Positions 1 through 5,694 of a stretch of DNA of 5,738 nt are shown here, in pieces. Numbering within the stretch: position 1 is the first letter of the stretch; each line of letters opens with the position of its first letter. Location of the stretch: positions 1 to 5,738 of the forward strand of contig NZ_JBBECC010000061.1 of assembly GCF_040882025.1 (NCBI RefSeq), given 5' to 3'. This DNA is from Parvibaculum sp040882025. GTDB taxonomy: Bacteria > Pseudomonadota > Alphaproteobacteria > Parvibaculales > Parvibaculaceae. The notes under the pieces are model-generated. The model made no database searches. It saw nothing but the letters and a program-made list of their open reading frames with translations, and was not told the origin of the DNA. Position numbers and translations under genes: made by a program.

Positions 1-655
1 AGTGGGCTGCCGCATCCATGCCGTAATTGCCGGCACCGAAATAGATGCGGTTGAGATAGAGCGTCAGGATTTCGTCCTTGGACAGATTGTTCTCTAGCCA
101 GAGCGTGATCAGCGCTTCCTGCGCCTTGCGCATCACGGTGCGGCTGTTGTCGAGATAGAGGTTCTTCGCCACTTGCTGCGTGATGGTCGACCCGCCTTCG
201 ACAAAACCCAGAGCCTTGACGTTGGACCACATGGCGCGTGCGATGCCGCGTGGATCGAAACCGTTGTGCTCGTAGAAGCTGCGATCCTCGGTCGCGAGCA
301 CCGCCATGATGAGGTAGGGCGGAAATTCGCCGAGCGGCACCGTGGGCGCCGTGCGCCGGCCGCGGCTGCCGATCCCGTTGCCGTCGACATCGAGCACCGT
401 CAGCATCAGCGCTTCGTCGGGGCCGGCATCGATCGCGCGCTGCAAGTCGGGCAGCGTTTGCGACACAAGAAGGAAAACGCCGATGAAGAATGCTGTCAGC
501 AGAAACGAAACGGTGGCGAGGAAACCGGGACGCGAGCGTCGTTTGACGCGCAGGCGCTCGCTGTCGTCCCCGTCCGGCGGCTCCGGCAGGTCGTGCATCG
601 GCACGCGGCGCTGTTGCGCGCGCATCGGATAAGGATCGTCGTCGTCCTGCGACAC
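1..655 (-). CDS. Class A penicillin-binding protein (PBP1A-like), N-terminal part, cut by window edge
   Basis: Membrane-anchored peptidoglycan synthase; the visible 218 residues hold the GT51 glycosyltransferase part, which polymerises lipid II into glycan strands in the periplasm. Residues 1-43 are a charged cytoplasmic tail (an early run of four Asp, then a basic KRRSR stretch), about 44-66 form one membrane anchor, and the GT51 motifs follow: EDRSFYEHNGFD (123-134, with the presumed catalytic Glu123), EGGSTITQQ (153-161), RKAQE (176-180, second conserved Glu), and KDEILTLYLNRIYFG (193-207). The transpeptidase domain expected in this family would lie beyond base 1. The GTG start at 655 is chosen because a GAGG (plus-strand bases 665-668) lies 9 nt upstream, an in-frame stop lies just before it, and the next start (ATG at 625) has no ribosome binding site. 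Divergent from the ycgN-like gene. The family call is firm; which paralogue (mrcA, pbpF or another class A) cannot be settled without the C-terminus. Confidence 0.93.
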   Translation of the reverse strand, partial: MSQDDDDPYPMRAQQRRVPMHDLPEPPDGDDSERLRVKRRSRPGFLATVSFLLTAFFIGVFLLVSQTLPDLQRAIDAGPDEALMLTVLDVDGNGIGSRGRRTAPTVPLGEFPPYLIMAVLATEDRSFYEHNGFDPRGIARAMWSNVKALGFVEGGSTITQQVAKNLYLDNSRTVMRKAQEALITLWLENNLSKDEILTLYLNRIYFGAGNYGMDAAAH

Positions 656-679
656 GGTTAACCGCCTCGATAGCTACAC

Positions 680-697
680 GTCCGGCGTCGTCCGGAC
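680..697. repeat. Small inverted repeat in the divergent pbp/ycgN gap
   Basis: A perfect 6-bp inverted repeat, GTCCGG and CCGGAC, is separated by 6 bases (CGTCGT). It lies 25 bp upstream of the PBP start on the opposite strand. It has no T-run, so it does not look like a terminator. It could be an operator or an mRNA leader hairpin for the PBP gene, but the length is close to what chance gives in GC-rich DNA. Confidence 0.3.
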
Positions 698-776
698 AGG
701 GTTTTCATGCGAGCGCCATGCCAGCTTCGACTGCGCCGAAACGAGACTGGATTAACTTTGTGAGAGGATTGGGGCG

Positions 777-791
777 GCTTCGCGGCGAAGC
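777..791. repeat. Small hairpin in the ycgN leader
   Basis: The perfect 6-bp stem GCTTCG/CGAAGC with a 3-base CGG loop is followed immediately by GGAGG (792-796). No good start codon sits at a suitable distance in the ycgN frame, so this GGAGG is probably not the ribosome binding site. The role is unknown and it may be a chance hairpin. Confidence 0.25.
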
Positions 792-858
792 GGAGGCAGG
801 ATTCCGCCGCTTTCGGGCGCCACTTGACGGCAGGCGCGGCGCGGGCTTCTGTGCCGGA

Positions 859-1320
859 ATGAGCGACACCGGCGAACCCTTCTGGCGCGTGAAGCGCCTC
901 GATGAAATGAACCGCGAGGAATGGGAAAGCCTCTGCGACGGCTGCGCCAAGTGCTGCCTGACCAAGCTCGAGGACGAGGACACGGGCGTCCTCGAGTATA
1001 CCGACATCGCCTGCCGGCTGCTCGACGCGGAGACCTGCCGCTGTTCGGACTATGCGAACCGCTCGGTCCGCGTCCCCGATTGCGTGACGCTGACGCCGAA
1101 GAATCTCGACGATATCGACTGGATGCCGCCTTCCTGCGCCTACCGGCTGTTGAAGGAGGGCAAGGACCTGCCCTGGTGGCACCCGCTGGTTTCGGGCGAA
1201 TACGAGGCCGTGCGGCTGGCCGGAATGTCCGTCCACGGACGGTTTCTCTATGAGGACGAGGTCGACCTGGAAGACCTTGAGGACCGCATCGTCGACTGGC
1301 CGCTGATGCCGCCCGGGTGA
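859..1320 (+). CDS. ycgN: YcgN-like UPF0260 cysteine-cluster protein
   Basis: A 153-residue protein of the YcgN (UPF0260) group in the YkgJ-type putative zinc- or iron-chelating superfamily; no biochemical role is established. The N-terminus (GEPFWRVKRLDEMNREEWESL) and the cluster CDGCAKCC at 26-33 match the family pattern as I remember it from Escherichia coli YcgN. Further cysteines at 52, 60, 62, 75 and 93 complete a probable metal-binding set of nine. Other family-like blocks are CAYRLLKEGKDLPWWHPL (93-110) and an acidic C-terminal helix region (132-145). No signal peptide or membrane segment is seen, so it is probably cytoplasmic. The frame is open back to an ATG at 718, but the extra 47 residues are Arg/Ala-rich and unlike the family, so ATG 859 is preferred although its ribosome binding site is weak. 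Divergent from the PBP gene; the phosphate permease follows after 144 bp with its own regulatory site, so an operon is unlikely. Confidence 0.9.
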   Translation: MSDTGEPFWRVKRLDEMNREEWESLCDGCAKCCLTKLEDEDTGVLEYTDIACRLLDAETCRCSDYANRSVRVPDCVTLTPKNLDDIDWMPPSCAYRLLKEGKDLPWWHPLVSGEYEAVRLAGMSVHGRFLYEDEVDLEDLEDRIVDWPLMPPG

Positions 1321-1348
1321 CAGCGAAAGCGGCAGCGGACCCCCCCCT

Positions 1349-1377
1349 CTGTCACAAAACTGTCAAAAAACTGTCAC
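1349..1377 (+). promoter_or_regulatory. PhoB-binding (Pho) box, three tandem half-sites
   Basis: Three 7-bp direct repeats start at 1349, 1360 and 1371: CTGTCAC, CTGTCAA, CTGTCAC. Each is separated by exactly AAAA and the last is followed by AAA, giving an 11-bp period. This is the classical Pho-box design (CTGTCA-type half-sites with 4-bp A/T-rich spacers) bound by phosphorylated PhoB in proteobacteria. It sits 87 bp before the TTG start of the phosphate permease and on the same strand. A convincing -10 is not obvious; CTAGGC (1383-1388) and GCTAAA (1406-1410 region) are weak candidates, so activation versus repression cannot be read from the sequence. Confidence 0.85.
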
Positions 1378-1451
1378 AAACCCTAGGCGCGGATCGCCCG
1401 AAATGCTAAAGGCTTTCCCCGGCCGGTCCGCCCGGATGCGGCGAACGAATC

Positions 1452-1458
1452 GGGGGAG
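1452..1458 (+). promoter_or_regulatory. Strong ribosome binding site fixing the pit TTG start
   Basis: The purine run GGGGGAG ends 6 nt before the TTG at 1465. It is the best Shine-Dalgarno match in the area, and no ATG in the frame gives a complete PiT N-terminus with such a site, so it decides the TTG start. Confidence 0.75.
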
Positions 1459-1464
1459 CCGGAT

Positions 1465-2973
1465 TTGGCGAAGAGCGCACTCGACAAGGACCTGAAAAAA
1501 GTCGTCCGTCTCGAAGAGGCGACTTATGCCCTGTCGCGCTCGATCGCGGCGCCGGGTCTTGCGATTATTTTCCTGCTGGCGGTTCTGCTTTTCATGGCGG
1601 GCCTCGCGCCGGTGGGCCCCTTGAGCATCTTCGTGATCGCGGGCGGCGTCGTCGCCGGCTACATGGCGCTCAATATCGGCGCCAACGATGTCGCCAACAA
1701 TATGGGACCGGCGGTCGGCAGCCGCGCGCTGCCGCTGGCTGCCGCGCTCGTCATCGCGGCGGTCTGCGAGGCGGCGGGCGCGATCCTGGCGGGCGGCGAT
1801 GTCGTCAACACGATCTCGCGCAACATCGTGAGGCCCGCCGAAGAACTCGATGTGTTCGACTTCGTGATGCTGATGGTGGCGTCTCTCCTTGCCGCCGGCA
1901 TGTGGCTGCATCTCGCGACGTTTCTCAACGCGCCCGTCTCGACGACGCATTCGATCGTCGGCGGCGTGGTCGGCGCCGGTATCGCGGCGGCGGGCATGGC
2001 CGCGATCAACTGGTCGATGATGAGCGCCATCGCCGCGAGCTGGGTCATCTCGCCGGTGATGGGCGGTCTCATCGCGGCGGCGCTGCTCGGCTTCGTCAAA
2101 TGGACAGTGCTCTTCCGCGACGAAGACCGCATCGAGGCCGCCAGGCGCTGGGTGCCGGTGATGATCGGATTGATGGCGGGCACCTTCGCGATGTATCTCG
2201 CATTGAAGGGCTTCTCGCGCGTCTGGAAACCGGCGCCTGAAACGGTATGGGCCCTCGGCGCGGCGGGTTTCGCCGCCGGCTGGCTGCTGACCCGGCCCTG
2301 GGTCGCGCGTCGCGCGGCGCTGATCGAGAACCGCCGCAAGCATGTGGCGAAGCTCTTCACGCTGCCGCTGATCTGCGCCGCCGCGCTGCTTTCCTTTGCG
2401 CATGGCGCCAACGACGTCGCGAACGCGGTGGGGCCGCTGGCGGCCATCGTCGCCGCCGCCGAAACCGGCGAGGCCGCACCCGACAAGGTGGTGCTGCCGC
2501 TCTGGGTGCTGCTGATCGGCGCCATGGGCATTGCGCTCGGCCTCGCGCTGTTCGGCCCCCGCCTGATCCGCACGGTGGGCGAGAAGATCACCAAGATGGA
2601 TGCGGTGCGCGCCTTCTGCGTCGCGCTTGCGGCCGCCATCACCGTGCTGATCGCTTCCGCGCTCGGACTTCCGGTATCGACGACGCATGTTGCGATCGGC
2701 GGCGTTTTCGGCGTCGGCTTCCTGCGCGAGATGCTGGCCAACATAGGACTGAACGCCGACACGCCGAAAAAGAAGAAGGTGCGTCCCGGCGACCCCGACA
2801 CGCTGAACAGGACGCCCGAAGAAGCGATCCGTAGACAGATCAAGCGCGAAACGCGAAGGCTGGTGCGGCGCCGCCATGTGCTGACCATCGCCGCCGCCTG
2901 GGTGATCACGGTGCCGGCGGCGGGCCTGCTGGCGGGCGGTATCTATGTGGTGCTGAAGCTCGTTATGGCCTGA
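1465..2973 (+). CDS. pit: PiT-family inorganic phosphate transporter
   Basis: A 502-residue inner-membrane permease of the PiT family, which imports inorganic phosphate (often as a metal-phosphate complex) with cations. The duplicated PiT signature is intact: GANDVANN at 72-79 and GANDVANA at 314-321, each followed by a Gly-Pro. The paired PVSTTH motif occurs at 157-162 and 403-408. I count about 12 hydrophobic segments, roughly 29-46, 53-71, 88-110, 131-152, 162-182, 187-212, 231-250, 258-276, 299-312, 342-364, 384-402 and a last one at 474-499. A charged N-terminal stretch (1-25) and a very basic loop at 434-471 (KKKK and several Arg pairs) look cytoplasmic. Full length, no frameshift. A three-repeat Pho box upstream points to PhoB control. 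The DUF47/PhoU-like partner often found beside pit genes is absent here. The family is certain; the sodium or proton dependence is not. Confidence 0.95.
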   Translation: MAKSALDKDLKKVVRLEEATYALSRSIAAPGLAIIFLLAVLLFMAGLAPVGPLSIFVIAGGVVAGYMALNIGANDVANNMGPAVGSRALPLAAALVIAAVCEAAGAILAGGDVVNTISRNIVRPAEELDVFDFVMLMVASLLAAGMWLHLATFLNAPVSTTHSIVGGVVGAGIAAAGMAAINWSMMSAIAASWVISPVMGGLIAAALLGFVKWTVLFRDEDRIEAARRWVPVMIGLMAGTFAMYLALKGFSRVWKPAPETVWALGAAGFAAGWLLTRPWVARRAALIENRRKHVAKLFTLPLICAAALLSFAHGANDVANAVGPLAAIVAAAETGEAAPDKVVLPLWVLLIGAMGIALGLALFGPRLIRTVGEKITKMDAVRAFCVALAAAITVLIASALGLPVSTTHVAIGGVFGVGFLREMLANIGLNADTPKKKKVRPGDPDTLNRTPEEAIRRQIKRETRRLVRRRHVLTIAAAWVITVPAAGLLAGGIYVVLKLVMA

Positions 2974-2983
2974 GGCGCGGCCG

Positions 2984-3448
2984 CTACTGCTGCCCGCGCA
3001 GCATCAGCGCCAGTTCGACAAGGCGGGGTTCGGCGAGGAGTTTCCGCGCTTCGGTGAGCGAGGCCCAGTGGCGCCGGCGCTCGTTTTTTTCCGGCCAGTC
3101 CTCGTGCTGCGTCGCGACGCGCAGGGGGTAGAGATCGACCTCGATGGGAAGCGGGCGCAGGCCCCGCCGCTTGTAGCCGCTATAGGCGCCGAGGGGCGCG
3201 GCCGCGATCTCGCCCTCGACGCCCGCTTCCTCGAAGGCCTCGCGCGCGGCGGCCTCGGCCGGCGTCAGCCCGTCGATCAGGCTGCCCTTGGGAAAGATCC
3301 AGCGCCCGGTGCGCCGCGAGGTGACGAGCAGCACCGCCACCTTGCCGTCGATCACCGCATAAGGGATCGCGCCGACCTGCCGCCGCGGCGCGCTCGGCGC
3401 GTGGCGGCGAAGCGTGTAGCGAAGCGAGAGGATGAAACGGCGCAGCAT
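2984..3448 (-). CDS. Nudix hydrolase (DIPP-like, DGL-type Nudix box)
   Basis: A 154-residue probable cytoplasmic Nudix hydrolase, cleaving a nucleoside diphosphate linked to another group; the substrate is unknown. The core starts near residue 23 (RQVGAIPYAV). The TSRRTGRWIFPKG stretch (43-55) leads into the Nudix box at 55-77, ending REAFEEAGV (69-77) with the metal-binding Glu residues 70, 73 and 74. The Glu normally found six residues after the box Gly is Leu61 (GSLIDGL), as I recall from the alphaproteobacterial diphosphoinositol-polyphosphate-phosphohydrolase-like subgroup (RTGRW-PKG-DGLTPAEAAARE pattern). ATG 3448 is chosen: GGAG (plus bases 3454-3457) lies 5 nt upstream, and the longer open frame runs into the inverted-repeat element. 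It is convergent with pit, with 10 bp between stops and no recognisable terminator, so the two transcripts may overlap. Confidence 0.9.
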   Translation of the reverse strand: MLRRFILSLRYTLRRHAPSAPRRQVGAIPYAVIDGKVAVLLVTSRRTGRWIFPKGSLIDGLTPAEAAAREAFEEAGVEGEIAAAPLGAYSGYKRRGLRPLPIEVDLYPLRVATQHEDWPEKNERRRHWASLTEARKLLAEPRLVELALMLRGQQ

Positions 3449-3525
3449 GGGAACTCCGGGTTGAGGCGGGGGGAGCATAGCCGAGTCGGGAGGGGGGTGG
3501 GGCTGTTTCTCGAAGGGAAGGGGTT

Positions 3526-3720
3526 TGCACGCAGAGGCGCAGAGACGCAGAGGTGCAGCGGGTGGCGCGAAAGCAGAGTTTTCTCTGGACAGCCAAAAGA
3601 GGAATGGCTGGCGCTTCCGCCTTCGCTCCTTGCGGAGCTTCGGCGGATAGATCGCGCCGGGAGTGTTTCCGCGCCGAAGGCGCAATCGTTCTTCTCTGCG
3701 TCTCTGCGCCTCTGCGTGCA
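3526..3720. repeat. 195-bp element with perfect 27-bp inverted repeats (MITE-like)
   Basis: The left arm 3526-3552 begins TGCACGCAGAGGCGCAGAGA and is the exact reverse complement of 3694-3720. Both arms are built on a repeated GCAGAG(G/A)C unit. Outside the arms the symmetry continues imperfectly: a purine-rich GAAGGGAAGGGG at 3512-3523 faces a pyrimidine-rich CCTCCTTCC at 3723-3731. Inside are smaller hairpins at 3574-3587 (CAGAG/CTCTG, TTTT loop), 3590-3610 (CAGCCA/TGGCTG), 3617-3646 (CCGCC..GCTCC / GGAGC..GGCGG) and 3671-3683 (GCGCC/GGCGC). No transposase or credible reading frame lies inside. The arms are flanked by TT on both sides, too short to claim as a target-site duplication. GCAGAGRCGCAGAG-type sequences recur in many bacterial genomes and create false peptides such as LRLCVSAPLR. 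The element fills half of the 395-bp divergent gap between the Nudix gene and terS; I see no other gene in that gap. Confidence 0.85.
3617..3646. repeat. Central hairpin of the inverted-repeat element
   Basis: A two-part stem: outer CCGCC/GGCGG and inner GCTCC/GGAGC, separated by a symmetrical 3x3 internal loop (TTC on both sides) and capped by TTGC. Total span is 30 bp near the centre of the 195-bp element. It would fold in either transcript. It is not followed by a T-run on the plus strand, so an intrinsic terminator is not supported. Confidence 0.5.
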
Positions 3721-3843
3721 TTCCTCCTTCCTTGCGTTCGGCCGACGCGAAAGAAAATCGCGCCTCATGAGATATCCCCAGTTGTCAGCGATGCGCTCGA
3801 TCCCCACCTAGGTTCTATCTCCAGAATTGCATCCGGAAAGACC

Positions 3844-4476
3844 ATGGCGACGAAGCGCAAGGAAGCGCCGGCGGCGGCGAAACCGCGTGCGGCGAAGAAA
3901 CCCGCGACCAAAAAACCCGCGCCGAAAAAGGCGGCCGTGCCGAAGGCGCCGCTGCGCAAGCCGGATGATGCCGGCATCGATTGGGACCGCATCCGGGCCG
4001 ATTACGAGATCGGGAAGCGGAAGGTGAAGGAAATCGCGGCCGAACACGGGATCAATTTTCAGAAAATATCGGCGCGGGCGACGCGCGACAATTGGCCGAC
4101 GCGGAACGAGGTTCGCGCCACGCAGCACATGGCGACCGGCGCGCCGCTGCCGGTCGATGCCGAGGCGCTGGCCGGCCGCCTGATCAAGCTGATCGCGCGC
4201 GAGATCGCCGATGTCGAGGCGCAGCGCAAGGTGACGCGCGACGAGGCGTTGGGCGAGCGCCAGGCGCGGCGGCTGGCCTCGCTGGTGCGCTCGGCCGACA
4301 AGCTCCATGAAATCGAACAGGCGGCACGGCAGGCGAAAAAGAATGACCCCGAAAGCGATAGAGCAAGGCGGCGAGAAGACGATGGACGCCTTCGAGCCGA
4401 ACTCAACAGCCGCTTCGCTCGTCTCGTTGCAGCCAACCGATCTCGGAAAGACGCTGAGGCACTTGACCTCGAATGA
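3844..4476 (+). CDS. terS: Terminase small subunit-like DNA-packaging protein (GTA g1-like)
   Basis: A 210-residue protein read as a small terminase, which recognises DNA and hands it to the large terminase for packaging into a phage or GTA head. Residues 1-40 form a Lys/Ala/Pro-rich, histone H1-like tail with several AAKKPA-type units, probably disordered and DNA-binding. Residues 45-80 (IDWDRIRADYEIGKRK, then VKEIAAEHGI and RATRDNWP) match the helix-turn-helix pattern at the N-terminus of many phage small terminases. The rest (about 95-205) is a charged helical region with likely coiled-coil character, suited to oligomer formation. ATG 3844 follows GGAAAG at 3835-3840; the frame is open further upstream only because it reads through the inverted-repeat element. 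The neighbour downstream is a clear large terminase, which overlaps the 3' end. The assignment depends on the HTH pattern and this position; a packaging-unrelated regulator is possible but less likely. Confidence 0.78.
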   Translation: MATKRKEAPAAAKPRAAKKPATKKPAPKKAAVPKAPLRKPDDAGIDWDRIRADYEIGKRKVKEIAAEHGINFQKISARATRDNWPTRNEVRATQHMATGAPLPVDAEALAGRLIKLIAREIADVEAQRKVTRDEALGERQARRLASLVRSADKLHEIEQAARQAKKNDPESDRARRREDDGRLRAELNSRFARLVAANRSRKDAEALDLE

Positions 4477-5689
4477 GGTGCGTTTGCTCGTCGGTGACTG
4501 GCCCTTCTGGGCGCGGGCGGATCAACTTGCACCGCAAGGCGACTGGACGACCTGGCTGATGCTGGGCGGACGCGGCGCCGGCAAGACGCGGGCCGGCGCC
4601 GAATGGGTGACGGCGGAAGTCGATAGCGACCGCGCCGGCCGCATCGCGCTGGTCGGCGAGACGCTTTCGGACGTGCGCGAGGTGATGATCGACGGGCCCT
4701 CGGGCCTGCGCGCGGTAGCAAAACTCGACATGCGGCCGCGCTATGAAGTGTCGCGCAAGCGGCTTTTGTGGCCGAACGGCGCGGTGGCCTATGTGTTTTC
4801 GGCCGGCGAACCGGAAAGCCTGCGGGGCCCTCAATTCGACGCGGCCTGGGGCGACGAGCTGGCCAAATGGCGCCATGCCGAAGCGGCCTGGGACATGCTG
4901 CAATTCGGCCTCAGGCTGGGCGTGGCGCCAAGACAGGTGATGACGACGACGCCACGCCCGGTGCCGCTGCTGAAGCGGCTGATTGCCGATCCGGCGACGG
5001 CGGTGACGCGCGCTTCGACGGCGAAAAACCGCGTCAACCTCGCCGACGGATTTTTCCGCAGCGTGATCGCGCGCTATGAAGGTACGCGGCTCGGGCGGCA
5101 GGAACTCGACGCCGAGCTGATCGAGGACAATCCGGACGCGCTGTGGACGCGCGAGACAATCGAGAAGAGCCGCTTGCGCGACGCGCGCGATTTCATCCGT
5201 GTCGTCGTCGCGGTCGATCCGCCGGCCTCGAGCGGCGCCGGCGCCGATGAATGCGGCATTGTCTGCGCGGGGCTCGGGCCCGATGGCCGCGCCTATGTGA
5301 TCGACGACCGTTCGATGGGCCGCCTGTCGCCGCTCGCCTGGGCCAAGCGCGTCGCCGGTTGCTTCCGCGCGCATGAGGCCGACCGCATCGTGGCGGAAGC
5401 CAACAACGGCGGCGAAATGGTCGCCCAGGTGATGCGCCAGGAAATGCCCGACGCGCCGATCCGCCTCGTGCATGCAACGCGCGGCAAGCGCCTGCGCGCC
5501 GAACCGGTGGCGGCCTTGTATGAGCGCGGCCTTGTGCATCATGTCGGCGCCTTTGCCAAGCTCGAAGACCAGATGTGCGACTGGACGCCGGGCGCAAGGA
5601 GCCCGGACCGCCTCGACGCGCTGGTCTGGGCACTGACCGAGCTGATGCTGTCGGGCGAGGCGGGCGAGCCGAAATTGCGGCGGTTGTGA
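4382..5689 (+). CDS. terL: Terminase large subunit (GTA g2-like / phage DNA packaging ATPase-nuclease)
   Basis: The packaging motor that pumps DNA into a procapsid and cuts it. With the ATG at 4382 it has 435 residues, the normal size for RcGTA-type TerL. ATPase domain: Walker A GGRGAGKT (62-69), a Walker B-like strand FDAAWGDE (152-159) ending in Asp-Glu, and a TTTPRP coupling-type motif (188-193). C-terminal RNase H-like nuclease: VVVAVDPP with Asp279, VAEANNGGEM with Glu339, and DRLDALVW with Asp409/Asp412. A lead-in DWPFWARADQLAPQGDW (39-55) is typical of the alphaproteobacterial GTA group. The start is uncertain: ATG 4307 and ATG 4343 are in frame, but the 4343-4381 stretch uses codons rare for this genome (ATA, CAA, AAA) while fitting the terS frame better; 4382 has only a weak GAG site 6 nt upstream. 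With 4382 the overlap with terS is 95 nt. All catalytic motifs are intact, so the gene appears functional. Confidence 0.93.
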   Translation: MDAFEPNSTAASLVSLQPTDLGKTLRHLTSNEVRLLVGDWPFWARADQLAPQGDWTTWLMLGGRGAGKTRAGAEWVTAEVDSDRAGRIALVGETLSDVREVMIDGPSGLRAVAKLDMRPRYEVSRKRLLWPNGAVAYVFSAGEPESLRGPQFDAAWGDELAKWRHAEAAWDMLQFGLRLGVAPRQVMTTTPRPVPLLKRLIADPATAVTRASTAKNRVNLADGFFRSVIARYEGTRLGRQELDAELIEDNPDALWTRETIEKSRLRDARDFIRVVVAVDPPASSGAGADECGIVCAGLGPDGRAYVIDDRSMGRLSPLAWAKRVAGCFRAHEADRIVAEANNGGEMVAQVMRQEMPDAPIRLVHATRGKRLRAEPVAALYERGLVHHVGAFAKLEDQMCDWTPGARSPDRLDALVWALTELMLSGEAGEPKLRRL

Positions 5690-5694
5690 GGGGC

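Noticed and set aside
173..661. 162-codon plus-strand open frame over the PBP gene
   Set aside because: It lies opposite a clear GT51 domain with all conserved motifs on the minus strand and has shadow composition.
718..858. 47-codon N-terminal extension of the ycgN-like gene
   Set aside because: No ribosome binding site at ATG 718, and the peptide is Arg/Ala-rich and unlike the family; the family N-terminus begins around ATG 859.
1363..2877. 504-codon open frame on the minus strand opposite pit
   Set aside because: Composition is Arg/His/Asp-rich and repetitive, as expected for the complement of a GC-rich membrane-protein gene. The plus strand carries intact PiT motifs, and this frame would also cover the Pho box region.
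3526..3720. CRISPR array or intrinsic terminator reading of the repeat element
   Set aside because: The arms are inverted, not direct, repeats with no regular spacers. The element sits upstream of both flanking genes and has no T-run after a stem in either orientation.
3449..3721. N-terminal extension of the Nudix protein through the inverted-repeat element
   Set aside because: The extra peptide (AEAQRRREERL and LRLCASA types) is the known false translation of this repeat; ATG 3448 has a good ribosome binding site.
3782..3820. Possible terS promoter: TTGTCA (3782-3787) with TAGGTT (3809-3814) or CTATCT (3815-3820)
   Set aside because: The spacers of 21 or 27 bp are too long for a normal sigma-70-type promoter, so it is not listed as a feature.
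3553..3843. Upstream extension of the small terminase frame
   Set aside because: It starts inside the repeat element and reads through its right arm; ATG 3844 has its own purine-rich site.
4403..5542. 379-codon open frame on the minus strand opposite terL
   Set aside because: It is an Arg/His/Ala-rich shadow with no recognisable motif; the plus frame has all TerL catalytic motifs.
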